This document shows positions 50,432 to 63,800 of a DNA stretch of 64,000 nt, piece after piece. The translations under genes and the position numbers were made by a program. Source of the stretch: Ichthyophonus hoferi (taxonomy: Eukaryota; Opisthokonta; Ichthyosporea; Ichthyophonida; Ichthyophonidae). The stretch lies in the NCBI GenBank assembly GCA_002751075.1, contig NAOQ01000151.1, forward strand, positions 68,564 through 132,563. Direction: 5' to 3'. How positions within the stretch are numbered: position 1 is the stretch's first letter; each line of letters starts with the position of its first letter. The notes below the pieces were generated by a model, which worked only from the letters and a program-made list of their open reading frames with translations, did not search any database and was not told where the DNA came from.

Positions 50432-52385
50432 TTACTGCACTCGGCTCTCCTCCACAATAGAGATTCCCATGAAGTTACCTAGTCGGTCAAAGGTCTGTGG
50501 GCCCTCCCATGGTCAACAACCATTCCCCTTCCACACCACCCCCAACATACACCTAGTCATGCTTACCTGAATAGAGCGCACTCGTCTGTTGGCATCTACC
50601 AGTGTGGTGGTCTCTACCATAACGGGCAGTCCCGTCTCGTCCACCGTCACCATTAGCGTGCATGCATTCTTCATTACTACAACATTAGCCTGCAGACAGT
50701 CCCATAAACCCAACAGGGTTAGTATACATGGACACCTATACCAAAAATCCAATAAAACCATCGTACACTTAGCATCCATCCTGCCTGTTGTTGACCGAGA
50801 CGGTAGGGCATATCATCCATCTACCTTGGTTACTATTCTTTTTGTTTTGAGCTCAGTGTATACTTAACTCCATTGGTACATCTTTCGATTACTGGAAGTT
50901 CCAGTAGTGCAATGGATCTATGCATAATATGCTTTGAAAACACACGCCTATGACTCTCCACATACACACCCATTAGCCATACCAGATGTAGGTGGGGCAC
51001 TTTGTTACTACGTGGCGCTTGCCTTTCGTGTACAGACATAGTTTACCTGGACAATGTCCATCTATACCAATAACCACGACCACATGGTGTGGGATCTGAT
51101 GTGTTTCAACCCTAAATAACGGATCCCATGATCTAAAGTACACTATTGCGTCTTTCGCATATGTAGCTTAAAAGACTGTTACACCTAATGCCTGACAACG
51201 ACGATAATAAATATAAATGAAGCAAGTAGAAAAGAGACCAGAGTAAAGGAGGTCAAAGGAGAAAGAACGGTGAGTGAAATGAAGACAGAATGTAAACAGT
51301 AAATAAATGACATAGTGCCAATACAGTACAAGAAAGACAGAGAGTGGGCAATAACCAATATAGAGAAAAGAAAAGAAAAATGTGATTTGAAACAAAACCT
51401 GTAGAGGTTGTATAATAGAGAAGGAAAAAAAAGAATGAAGTCTAATAAAAAAAAAGAAAGGAAAGAAGATACATAGAGAGATACAAAAAGAAAAAAAAGA
51501 GGGGATAGCGAACCACGGAGGAGTGCAAAAAAAAAAAGAGATGAGCAAAACGAAAGGGAGAAGGGTAGACAAGAGAGGAGAAAGTAGGAGAGAAGTAGGT
51601 AGGTGAAGAACAGAGAGTGAAAAAGAAGATGGTGAGAAAAGAAAAGAGGAGTAAGGAGAGAGGAGAAGACGGGTTGTATACCAGTATATATATGTATGTG
51701 TGGAGGACGAGGAAGCAAGAGTAGACAATAAGAGAAAATGCAAAGAGAAGATGAGATGAGAGGTGAAAAAGAAAGAAAAGACGTATACCATATAGAGTGA
51801 TATAAAAAATCGTTTGTAGCGCACCCACTGTTACCAGGTATATAAACAAAAATAAATTTCAAACACACCCAGTTGTTCCCCATCACAATAACCCCCACCC
51901 ACCTTGCAGGCCTGAAAGAGCTCGTCCGTGGAGGACACAGCTGCCTGGCCAATCACAGGTGACGCCACTACAAAGGTATGCTGCGACAAGACGGCCCCTG
52001 AAGGGTCGGCCACTATGCGCTGCTCCACCCATCCTGTTGGACAAAACTAGGTTAGCCTTAGGCTGCCAAAGGTAAAGAGGTGAGCGCTGCTAGGGGGCAA
52101 AGAGAGGCACAATACAAAACATGTACCAAAGCCTGGAAATTACAAACAGGCTCACCTTCATCTTTCTTCTCCACCTTGATTCGTGATACTCGTAGCGACA
52201 CGGTACCATCCGTAGATAGGACTGCGGGGAGAGGGAAGGTAAATGAGAATGTTCACTAAGTCTGTACCCCATAGTCCTTACAAACCTTTAGACAGTCTCT
52301 CCCTCTTACCTCGCAGCTCGCCTGTCCATTTCCCGGCCACCCTCTCGGCCCACTGACCCTCACTTTCTACGCTATTCTGGGCCAT
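50432..52385 (-). CDS. Uncharacterised 152-residue protein, possible beta-barrel
   Basis: Five exons in reading order: 52385-52310, 52221-52156, 52033-51903, 50689-50567, 50494-50432; all phases agree and the frame closes at TAA. The protein starts MAQNSVESEGQWAERVAGKW and ends GNFMGISIVEESRVQ. I do not recognise the family. An early W-x-G-like start (GKWTGEL), alternating hydrophobic strands (VSLRVSRIKV, QRIVADPSGAVL, ACTLMVTV, PVMVETTTLV) and a conserved-looking RRVRSIQTFDRLGNF near the end suggest a small calycin-like barrel; this is inference. There is no signal peptide or membrane segment, so it is probably cytosolic. The third intron (1.2 kb) contains a 600-bp purine tract. It is head-to-head with RAD17, about 1.1 kb apart. 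Confidence 0.8.
51180..51800 (+). repeat. 600-bp polypurine tract in intron 3 of the unassigned 152-residue gene
   Basis: The + strand is almost entirely A and G (GAAAAGAAAAA, GGAGAGAAG and similar mixtures), hence pyrimidine-rich in the transcript. It produces long open frames in several minus-strand frames that are compositional artefacts. Confidence 0.85.
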
Positions 52386-53520
52386 ACTGTATATTGGATT
52401 TTTTTTATTTATGTTATTGTTTTGCTAGTGTATTATTACAGATAGTACTTATATCAGATATTTTCCTGAACTCCCTGGAAATTTATAATCAAACTAGCTG
52501 ACTCTATCCTTTCACCTATTGGCGGTTTCCTATATTGTTATATATCGGCCAATAAATGGCCGTATTACAATTTATGAACATTTATTAAACCATATATGGC
52601 CATATAATCATCTAAATATGGAATATGTTGTTATTAATCAACTGTATTGAATGGCGGAATCATATGAAAGAATGCATAAAAACTAAAATAAATGTTGTTT
52701 TGTATACAAAAAGAAAACACCTATACAACCAATATATAAATATACATGAAAAAAATCAAGGGTAAAATTGTTGTGGTCGCTAGAAAAACGTACCGTACAA
52801 TCTCAATTACGATCGTTGTCTTAATTACGCGGGAAATCTTCTAAATTGACCAATGCAAAATAGTTTTATCGTCTCCTGGGTCACTATAGCCAATCCAAAA
52901 TGGCTCTCGCACTAGCAGGCCCACCCAAACCCAAAATAGGCAGATTGCGGAACCATAATAACCATAATAGATATACTATATAATATTCTATGGACTAAAT
53001 ATGTATGTTTATTGTATTACATATGATAGTAATGATCTATAATATATATTAGAAATAACTATATGGTAAATGGTAATAATATTATATATCATATAATAGA
53101 AATAACTATATTTATAGTGTAGAATAATCACATATATATAGTAGGGGGCTGTAGGCAGGCCAGAAAAAGTCTGAGAGGTCATCATTTATAGTCGAGGGGT
53201 ATGTCCATAGGGGATATAAGGGATAGAGATTATTAGGATTAGAAAGTGAGGGAAGTAAGGGAATAAGTGAAACTAGAGAGGGGGTGAGATTAACTACCAG
53301 TGGAGATTTGATTATGGTGGCCACATTATGGGGGAATGATAGTCTTCATTAAAACGGAAATGGGAAAGAGCGGTCAACCTCACTGTGTTCCTTTCTACAG
53401 GAAATAATCGGCAGGGGCACACCACGGTCAGTCGCAGTTGGGGGATGAAGAGAGGAAGGAGTCACGGTGGCCTTAGATACAGGTTACACAGCTATCTTTA
53501 AATCCACCGGAGCTATCACG
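52386..53520. promoter_or_regulatory. Head-to-head spacer, candidate shared promoter region
   Basis: This 1.1-kb spacer separates the start codons of the 152-residue gene (-) and RAD17 (+). It carries CCAAT/ATTGG boxes near 52518, 52549, 52850 and 52889 but no obvious TATA box at either start. Shared regulation is inference. Confidence 0.35.
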
Positions 53521-56500
53521 ATGGGCCGGAGAACAGGCAGTCATAGGCCCATATCATCTTTTATAAAACGAAAAGGGAAGGGAAATGGGTTTGCGAAGAT
53601 AGTCTTAGTGGATAAAGACCAAGAGGGCGTTGCTGCCACTGTAACACCCGTTGGAGACCTTGACAACGATGAAGATATAGATAACTGGACCAGCCCATAC
53701 TTCTCACACTCGGCCTCACGACTAACAACAGAGAGAGTACCACATCCTGCTCTATTGTGGGTGGACAAGTACAGACCTGCCAGCACTGTATGCATAGTCC
53801 CTGCTTGCTTTATTGTTTGCTGTTTGTGATAAGTGGGCGGACTGTAATAGGGGTTGGGAACAGGAGTCTCTGGCGGTTCACAAGACCAAGCTGCAGGAGG
53901 TTAGGGCCTGGCTACAGGACGCCCTGGGCCAACAGGTGGGTGGGCGGTGGGCCCATAAGGGAAGGACAGGGCCCGGCTGTAGCCTGCAAGCACGTAGTCG
54001 GATAGTGGTTCTTACAGGGCCTCCGGGGGCTGGCAAGACAGCCACGGTGCACTGCCTTGGTGTTGAACTGGGGGTGGAGGTGGTGGAGTATGTCAATCCT
54101 ACCCAGTCCTCATGGCAGTCACTGCAACAGCTGTGGGAGCTATCTGGTGAGTGGCGCAGTGAGGGAGGAAGTAGGTTGGTGGGAGAAGAAGAGGCTGACT
54201 AAGGTACAGGGGGCAGAGATATTACAGGCTATACACACAGTCTAGCCTCTTTCGAGAACTTCCTGCGTCAGGCTGGGAGATACATGTCTGTGGCTACCTC
54301 CCAGGTAGGTGGCTATATCTTAGCTGATGGTGGGGCAGTCTCGGGCCCTACAAGGGGCTAGTCTTTAACAGGGCCCTGGGGTTGGCGGTACAGCAAAGAA
54401 TATTGCTAGTAGAGGACTTGCCTAACCTAGACACCAACCTGTCTGGGCATGCTGCCTTTCAGGCTGCATTGGCCCGCTATTTGAGGCGAGTAACTGTAGG
54501 ATTACTATACTAGCACTTTTCTGGATATCGTGTTGGGCTGTGTAGTTTGTTTAATCAGTATAACTTAGCTATTGTATTTACCAATGGGTATGGGTAATGT
54601 AGGTAGTGAGGATAAGATAGGGTCGAGTGATTATTGTACAGCTATACTTCTTAGAGAGCCTGATTGTGATGGTCTGGGGAGCACTGAAGGTACTTTCTGG
54701 GTGTTATGGCAACAATGAGATTAGGCTTATGTAGTATTTGGAGGATGGTTCAGATGTGATAGTGGATAGGCATGTAGGTAGTGCAATGAAATGGTATATG
54801 GTATGTTATGACGTATACTGTGAGGGTACAATACACTGCAGGCCCTTTTCTAGGCTTTAGGGTAGTTATTCTTTCTGCTTTAACTTTCGGGATGGATCTC
54901 TCTGAGAGTAGAGGATGTGAGGCACACGGCTGACCACCTATACTCTGCACAGAACTCAAGGCCAACCAGTAGTATTTATTGTGTCTCAAGCACATACACA
55001 AACAACCGATATCTCTCGAATTTTTGGTAGACAATTGATAGATTCTGGCATGGTGGAGGAAATAAAGTAAGTGAATGGAAATAAGACGGACGGGGAGGGG
55101 CAGGGGCAAGGCCATAACACAGGAGGGGATAGATTCAATGGCGTGGCTACCACCAATTTATACAAAGCACTGAGTGCGGTGATACAACGGGAAGGGCTCA
55201 GTATGGCCAAGGAAGAGTTAGACAGAGTAGTGCAGGGGGCGGGCGGGGACATTCGCAATGCCCTGATGACCCTACAGTTCTCGTTAGAGAGTCCAGGCCA
55301 AGGTCTGTATGATTTACTGATGTACATGGGACCAGGGTGGTGGGGGAAAGGGATGGGGAATAACTTTGGATGGAGGTACAGCTGCAGTAGCTAGCCAGAA
55401 ACCTGTCAAGAAGCCCCGACTTAGACAGCCCCGAGGTCCTACTGCACCTAGCCCTACCAGGTATACTATTTGGACTATTGGGTTGGGTTGGGTGAGGGTC
55501 AGACCTGTCCCTATACTAGTATTGTCTTGACTGACTATGACCCTGTCCCCCACAAAATCCTGAAGGATGCATGTATATTTTCTTCTACCTTAGTATTATT
55601 CACTACAAAATAATTTTTAGACATATTCTTTTGATTGGATGATATACATGGGTGTGCTCTGGACGCAGATAGGCTGGTGCCCAGCAAAGAGGATCTCACA
55701 GGTTATATTTTCCATGCCATGTCAGCCAAGGTGTATTTCTATGTAGTAATAATACTTAGTAATATGTTTGCTAATTGGTATAGATTGGCTTTTGGCCTGG
55801 TGTCAGATTTAAGTGCATAACATTAGGGGTATGGTCTACAGTGCCATGATAGGGGGCCGTGAGGCCTCATTGTTTGTGTTCCATGCCCTGGGAAAGGTTC
55901 TGCACTGCAAGCGTAAGTGGCTTAATCAAAGAATATATATGTTTTGCTTTGTGGTACATATGGTGGTTGTACAGGCTGTAGGCTTTAATTGCCTTAGGAG
56001 GCCCTGAGGGCTATCTCACTAAACGTGTTAGACTCTGAAGATGATTAAGTTGAAGTGGCTGGGTGATTAGAGCACAGGCCTGGTAGTGACAGTGGGGCCC
56101 ACAGGAGAAGGAGGGATTAAAGGGAGCCATAGCTTGGTCCGATCACCTTTACTGTTTGACCCAGAGGTGGGTGAGTGATAATCGCCCTATGATCAACAAG
56201 ATAGTATGGGTCCATCTGACTATTGTATATGTAGGATGTTCTGGAGAAGGTACACGTGTCTGGAGAGGTATTTGTATTGTTCCTGCAGGAAAACTACCTT
56301 CCCTTTATGGACACTATTGATGAGAGCGCATTGGCTGCCAGTTATTTGTCAGATGCAGACCTACTGCATAGCTCCAAGGTGAGTGGTGTACCTCCCATGC
56401 CCGTCACAGCCATACTTATCAGGGCTAACCATGCTCCTGACAGGATGCTAGACGCAACAGTGACCTAGGCACAATAGGAGGGCTTGTAGCTATCCGTGGG

Positions 56501-57845
56501 ACAGCATTTGCCAACACCCGGCACTCTGTGGGAGATATAAAGGCCAATAGGCCCTGGATGAGCCTCAAACGCACTAGATGGTGAGGGATTGTACCCCTGG
56601 GGCTATGGACTAGGATATGTGGTGATGTGCAAAGTGGGACATATGAGGATATTAGTCTTTTTCTGAAATTGGCTTTATGTATCTGCTACCTGTTGACTTG
56701 ATCCTAAACGTGATTCATATCTAGTTGGGGTGTGGGTGGGTTTGGATAATATGAGATGTAGTGGAAGCATGCTAGCTATGGTCTTAGGCCTCACAGCCTG
56801 TCATCAATTTTCAGGACTGATGTCTGGCGATCAGCCTCTAGTCTTAAATCCAGTGCTACACAAGCCATATGTAGCCCTAAATGTACAGCTGTGGTCGCTA
56901 TGGGTAGGTGGAGGGAGTGTATGGGTTTCATGTGATCTGATTATTTCTCTACCCTACACATGTATGACTGCTTACAAGATTGACTGTGACTAGGAGTGGG
57001 CTTGGCCCAGACTACCCCCTGCCCATCCTTGTACTACCTATCTCAATGTTTGCATTCACACTATGCTTTTATGTCTCATTCTGAATACCCTGTAGCCCTA
57101 TATAGATAAAGGATTAGAAAGTGAGAGAGGGGATATGGCATAGCAGTCAGTATTAGGGACATAATGTATTTGCATATCTCTTGTGACTAGTGAGATAGAG
57201 ATTTGTAGACTAAAAAGGGCTAACAAATTAATGATAAGCGGAAATATATGGTAGCTATAGATAGCATTATTTGTTATTGGAGGATACTATATAGCAACCA
57301 ATATCAATGGGGTAGTATGGATGGGTCTATATAGGCCTTACAAAAATTCAAGTAGTGATTGATCATCCTCTCCTACAAACTACAGAGATACTCATGCAGC
57401 CAGCTAAATGTTTGTCAGCCACTCTACCATTTCTCTCTGTGATGGCTGCAACTCTCCCTGGTATGGCACCTGGTAAGTGTTTGGGATATATCTTGTAAAC
57501 CAGATTGGGTCACTGGCATCTCCAGTATGATCATTGGAACCAGGAAACTGGCATCAGAACTATGAGACTGGTTCTAACTCATTGGGTGGAACACAATCAT
57601 CTCCACATATAATGCATCTGATCATATAAACTCTTACCATAGGACTGGAAGACCTATTGGAGCAGGTGGTGCGGTATGGCAGGAGCAGTGTGAATAGTGC
57701 TGTACTAGGGAGTGGAGAAGTTCTTGATGATGATGAGGCCTCTATTCAGGCCCCAGTACAGGCGCCTGGGCTCAAGCATTTGACAGGGCAGGCTGTAACA
57801 AAAGACCATCTCTGGCTCTCTGATGATGACATTGAGGAGTGCTAG
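53521..57845 (+). CDS. RAD17: RAD17, checkpoint clamp loader
   Basis: RAD17 with RFC2-5 loads the 9-1-1 clamp at damaged DNA and so starts ATR checkpoint signalling. Exons: 53521-53787, 53864-54146, 54246-54304, 54394-54485, 54953-55066, 55133-55302, 55388-55460, 55673-55701, 55814-55912, 56105-56166, 56235-56378, 56444-56580, 56815-56903, 57386-57472, 57643-57845; about 635 residues (human 681). Family features are LLWVDKYRP before SLAVHKTKL, Walker A GPPGAGKT (about 141-148), Walker B LLVEDLPN, GDIRNALMTLQF, SLFVFHALGKVLHCKR, an ENYLPFMDTIDE stretch and an acidic C terminus (LWLSDDDIEEC). The start is the first ATG in the frame. Intron 4 uses a GC donor, which alone restores the frame. Exons 8 and 9 are the least secure because the donor after 55701 is weak. 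A poly(A) signal follows at 58004. Confidence 0.93.
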
Positions 57846-60800
57846 CTGCTGCTACCTGTTTACTTCTTCTAGGATGGGGAAGTTATTTATTTAATGGATT
57901 CTAGATGGGCCATACAGCCCCCCTTTGAATTTTGGTAACTAGATCTTTATGAACTCTTATTGGTACCTAATGTTAGAAATGATGAAATAGTATGTACGTA
58001 CTTAATAAAACTTTGAATATTTTTAGAACTGTGTTGGTAATTAGTAGTGAACAAATGAACAATCAGCAAGTAATCATATTATAATATATACTCTTTATAG
58101 TGTCTTGTTTGAAGGCTTATCTTTTAAGATGAAACCTGAAGCCATATAGAACAATAATAAAGAAAAAATGCATACCTGAGTGGGCCTAAGTAAAGTGGGA
58201 CTTTAGGCCTAGACCAATCAAATCATAATTTGCATCTTCAATAGTATCTACGCATTAAACGTGAACTACAATTAGCTTTATATTTGGTCTGGTGAGAAGA
58301 AACCTTGATATGAATTATGACTTAATAAGTATTACCTAGAGTATTTCTAATAAACTTGAATATGTTGATAAAAAATAATATTACACTAACGTAACTTAAC
58401 GTCAATCTTTTCTGATAGCATATATTGCCATTGTGATTGAAATATGAAGTAGTTCAGTACATAATTGTATTGCTAATCTATTTTGACTAAATAAGTTGAG
58501 GAACACAACTACATCTAGAGTTTTTAATACGATTGTACACTGAATGGTTGTAGATTAATCGCATACATATTTGCATATATCTAGATAAACATAATGGAAA
58601 ACGTTCACACAACTGTAGCACAATAGATTTAACATCTAAATGTTGCCTCCTGGGCTGCAGTTTACTATTAGAATTTTGAAGCATATTAGGGTTACTTTAG
58701 GAATATGGTGCAAGATGTATACATATAACAGATTTGTTAAATAAGAGAGAAGGGTTTTTTGATTTATACTAGGCTGCATTTGGATGACCTGCAAAGTCAT
58801 GTTACAGTAGTATAATCCCCATGATGTATAAACTTCCAAATTTATTGATCAGAGTCATACTGCTGTCTACTTGCTACTCACAAAAAATAAAAATATTGGT
58901 ATGCATAATAATTATTTGTGGCAATCATTAATAATATGATCAAGGAATTCCCAAGTTCTAAACAAACGGCATAATCAATCCAAATACCATACCAATTGGA
59001 TGATATCAGAAATTTCATCTGAAGTGATCTCATCAGATCTCTCTAGAGTAGATGTAATAATAGCATTATATATTATTATTTCTTTTTGCCTACAAATAAG
59101 TTAATCTGGGATAATATTAACTTAATCCATTATTGTAATAATAACAGCTATTACCATCTGCTACATAGCTCATTAAACTTGGTGCTTAATTAACCCTAGT
59201 GAATTTGTATCCATAGACAATCAAGTTTTAGAAAGACCACAATTCAATCCAGAACTGCGCAACGTTTCATCACAACACATAACTAGGTAGTGTTTTACTT
59301 GGAATAAAATACTGTTAGCTGGTTAATAATAATCACAGTTCTAATCATGGTGCAGAAATGATTAGATATATATGACCTAGTCAATATCACAATAATAAAT
59401 GAATTTCTTTCAGCAGTGCTCCTAAAAGATGTGATGCTATCATGTTTATACTCTACTATTTAAAAGTAACATGTCCTTGGAACCATACAATTGGGAATTA
59501 TGACATTTTAAGAAACTTGCACCAATGTCGTGCATATTTTGACTCAATATCCAAATTTAAAATTTTCAATGCAGCAGCCTTGTCAATTGACAAGACTATC
59601 AACAAATGACTCAGACACACTGTACATTTAGAAGTGAAAACAGTCTTAACCTATTTAAGTTTAGACTACACACATGTTGACAATATTGAACATCTACAAA
59701 GGCAGTCCTTGATGATTGAACTTAAAAAAGAGGTATTTCTGCTCTATTATGCTGGTCACGTTTCCTAGTTATAGTTCTGTGATCAATAATTCTCAACAAA
59801 TGCAAACTCATAACAAAACACAAGTCTCTTGAATTGTTGGGTAATGACTCAATATAGGCCTTCTGACCATCTGTCTTTTCCCCAGCCTACTTAGTTGTTC
59901 TAATATCTGATATCCTACATACTGAAGATGCAATTAAAAGCTGTTTATTGAAGAGTACCTAAAAAAAAAGCCCAAACTACATTTTTGTTTAAATTATATG
60001 TTAAAGAATTTGGACTAACATGGATGAATCTAATTAACCCTTCTGGTATTTGCTCAATACATTATATGGAACCTTAACTAATTAATTTTCAATCTGACTA
60101 CTATGAATGAGAACAATCCAGGCTGACTCCTTATACCACTTTAGGTAATTCTTCCAAGAATTGCATCTTATGAGTAGCAGTCAAGTGTGTAATGGTTTGG
60201 ATAATTGTGCAGCTCTAACTAGTGACTAACCAATACACAACTCCAGACGAATTATCAACATATTTAGAGATACACTGTTAAATAAGCATGCTAGGGTAAA
60301 TCCTCATAACCAAGATATTACAGAATACCCTACTGTAGCAGCAATCTACATTTGCTTTCCCGTATTTGTAGCATGTAGCAAACAAAAACTACTAACCCCA
60401 TACGATTTTAAAATTTGAAGTTGACACATTGGTAGCCTTGGGTTCAAGTGAAGGTGTGAGCTAACTTCTACTGCACTCTAAAAATATTATCATAAGAGTT
60501 TTTGGGGTGGTTTACTTTTCTTTTTCTTCTTACAAGTTGGTCAGAATGCTTTGCGTGCAGTTTTGGCTAAGTCCTTCTGCCCCTTTACTGTACTGCATGT
60601 CACTCACTGTTGAATCATACAGATAGACTTAATCATAGTTGTTTTATAATTAATAAAGTTTTATGATTCTATAGAGTAAATATGAACCAGTTCAGACTCA
60701 AGGTCTGTAGCTTGGTTAAATAATGAGGGAAAAGCTTGCATTGGTTAGACCTGTCTGTCTTGCTATTTATCTATCTGTCAATTCATAGGTATATGTGCAA

Positions 60801-63800
60801 TTCTAGCCTAATCATTTAATGTAAACAGTAGTTTGGCAATGAGTTTCCCAATTAAAAGGCAACTTTCAAAACTCAGCTAATTCCTGATCTCAGTATTATT
60901 TTTGAATGCAAGTGTATCCCCTGATCTATAACAAGTTGCCTAGATTAGGTTATTTTCCAGAACTAAAAGCCATAATATGACTTGAGCGCAAAATACATTC
61001 ACTGCATTTTAAGAACTTCAGTAAAATAACTCCATAGTATAATTAATTATTGTATTAAGTATCTATTTAATTACTCAATCATGTTCATGACAATGTACCT
61101 TCTAATCCATCACATGTAGAACAAAAAGCAGAAACTTATGTTATATATCTATCACCTAGATCTATTATTAAAAGACTATTTTACTGCATAACCCTATTTA
61201 TTACACTTATAATAAACAAAGCCCTCTGGAACTTTTTACTTAGGGATTAGCCATTAACTGAATAAAAAGGTGCAACATATGTTAGCTACTTATGTTTAAA
61301 CTAATTAGCTGTGATGTGAGATGGCAAATTAATGTTCAGAATCATAAATACCTTTACCAGCTTCTTTGGTCTAATCTAATCAACCTATATATAAGTGTAA
61401 ACTTTACTATTTATATTTATATATTATCAATTAAAGTTTAAAAGCTGTATTAATAGATAATGTTTGTTGGACTTATCAATACTTAAGAGCATTCAAATTG
61501 TGTCTTGATTGAGAGTCCTTTGCTTTAAATTAAACTTTTAACCAGTTTATTTTTGTACTAGACCTGGGACTAGCCTTGACCATGGAGTAATTCTTGGCAG
61601 TCTTTGAAACGTGTGCACCTTTATTGAACATATGAAAATATATTGGATTTTTTTATTAATACAGCAACTCATTCTTCATTTTTGTTTTATTTCTATAAAG
61701 ATAAACCATGTTTATTATGCAATTTTTCTTTAGTAGTAATGGGTTATAAATTTAAGTATGGTTGGTTATACACCATGCATTTAAACTGGTTGTTGGGAGA
61801 ATCTGCATGTATTGGCATGACATATTTGAACAGCATGATATCTATTACACTGGACAACGAGTTCATACTATATTATTGGGGTAGGAGTACACTATGCAAA
61901 ATAAAAAACTGGTGCTTGTAAACCAACTAATCACATAGTTCCAAATTAGAATATGTTTAGGGGTGTATGTATATATTGTGCAAACTTGAGTGGACGTACT
62001 GTACTACAATGTGTGTAAAATTTGATTTCAAAATTTGTATTCAAATATACTTACATGTAATTGCCACTAATTTATAATCATTTAGTGTTGGATCAAATAA
62101 TGTGTTGTGTCAAAAAACCAGAATTTTGTAGACAATTTACCTAAATGTAGTAATAAAAGCACAGTAATTTACCAATGCTTCTTATTGATTGATTTCAGTA
62201 TGTCTTATTAGAGTTACTATCACATTGGTGTGAGATAGAGTGGTAGACCATACCTGTAACACCATAATATTTTGCCTGTCTAGTAGGATGGATTTGATAA
62301 TATATGATGTAGTATGTAGTAGTTAGAATTATTATTAAGACTGAATATCCCTTATTCAGTGTATATATTAAGTAATAATGTGTACTTAAGGTGTTTTTCT
62401 CACTATGGAGAGTGTGAAGGTCAGTACAAAACTTTGATTATTTTTATCATGTAGAGGCAATAACTAATGCACATAGTAAGTAACTTGATTGTCCAAGAAG
62501 AAAGTTTAATTCATTCAGGGCCAATCAAGAATGAATTTTTCTTTGGGGCAATTAAGTATCTTGCTTTAATATTATAATCTTCTTACAGGAAATCATAGTG
62601 GGCTTCTTCCAGAAAATATTTTAAACTTGCATTCCTGTGAGCAAAGGCATGGGTCAAATGGTATAATAAATTTTTCTTTTGGTGTATATAATGATTATCA
62701 TAATAAACACAATGTATATAACTGTATTTAAGAAAACCCTACACATTTAATTGACTAAGTAAATAGACCTTAAGCATGAACCAATTATACTACAGTATGC
62801 GCTTACTAAACACTGCCAGTTTGTAAAAGTATGTGTGTGTGATGAGTAATGTAGTGCTCTCTCCATCCAGATTACTAAGAAGCAATTGGAAGGATAAAGA
62901 ATTATTTGATATTTTTATTTCCAAAATATAGGGTACTAATAATTAATATGGGAACTATAGTATGAAGGGTGCCTACTTTAATCTATAAACATAAAACATA
63001 ACTCATCTATAGTTATCAGGCCCCCATTATCTATTATCTAACACAAACATGATATATATATATATGTCATGAGTTTTGAATTTAAAAAATAAGCTAAATA
63101 ATTTGTTGCATATCTTTCCTATCTAAGTTAACTGAGTTACTACACAAACAACCATGAGCATGAGTTATGAAAGGTTTTAAATATAAGATAGGGCTAGCAA
63201 CATGACATATTTCAATGGTAAAGTGATGATTAACCACATATTGTAACTTGATTAGTTTGGGATTAAATTTAAATTTATTTAGTGATTCAATCAGGTTTCT
63301 TTTTTTCTCTTTAATTCCATTATATATATACAGGTTTTCCCTGATAAATTACAACTTTTTTTTCAAAGATTAATTATGACAGGTAAATTTGAGTTTTAAA
63401 GATCTTTTCATACATGCATATTGTTTAAATAGGATGATGAGCCCCTTTGAAAAAAATATAAAATTAAATAATCCAAAGGCATTTAAAAACATTGAAACAT
63501 AATTCCTACCTCTCCTCTCATAGAATAGCACAATATTAATTCTCAATGTCAACATTCAAGCCTATGCCATGACCAAAAATACCAAGGCTCTGGTCTCTGA
63601 TGATGAAAAAATGGATTTAATTGTGACTAATGACACTTTTTAATACACTCATAGAGATTATTGCCTCTGAGTCCATTTCTAACTTCATAAACATTTTTTT
63701 TGAAAAAAAACAATTATTAACAACATTCAAACTTAGATCTAAAATTGCTAATATATTGGGAAGTTCATAGAGATCCCAATTTTAAATTTCAGAGGTTCCA

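Noticed and set aside
51168-51952. Long minus-strand open frames (up to 255 codons) rich in Ser, Phe and Leu
   Set aside because: They are overlapping frames through the polypurine tract; all frames are open at once because of composition, and the tract lies inside an intron.
53935-53998. Possible intron in RAD17 before Walker A
   Set aside because: The sequence reads through in frame from GQQ to the GPPGAGKT motif, and no acceptor restores the required phase.
58900-60600. Possible second copia-like remnant
   Set aside because: Scattered weak resemblances do not keep the order or spacing of copia domains, so no call is made.
61643-61921. 92-codon + strand frame
   Set aside because: No family features, splice context or coding composition; consistent with chance in AT-rich DNA.
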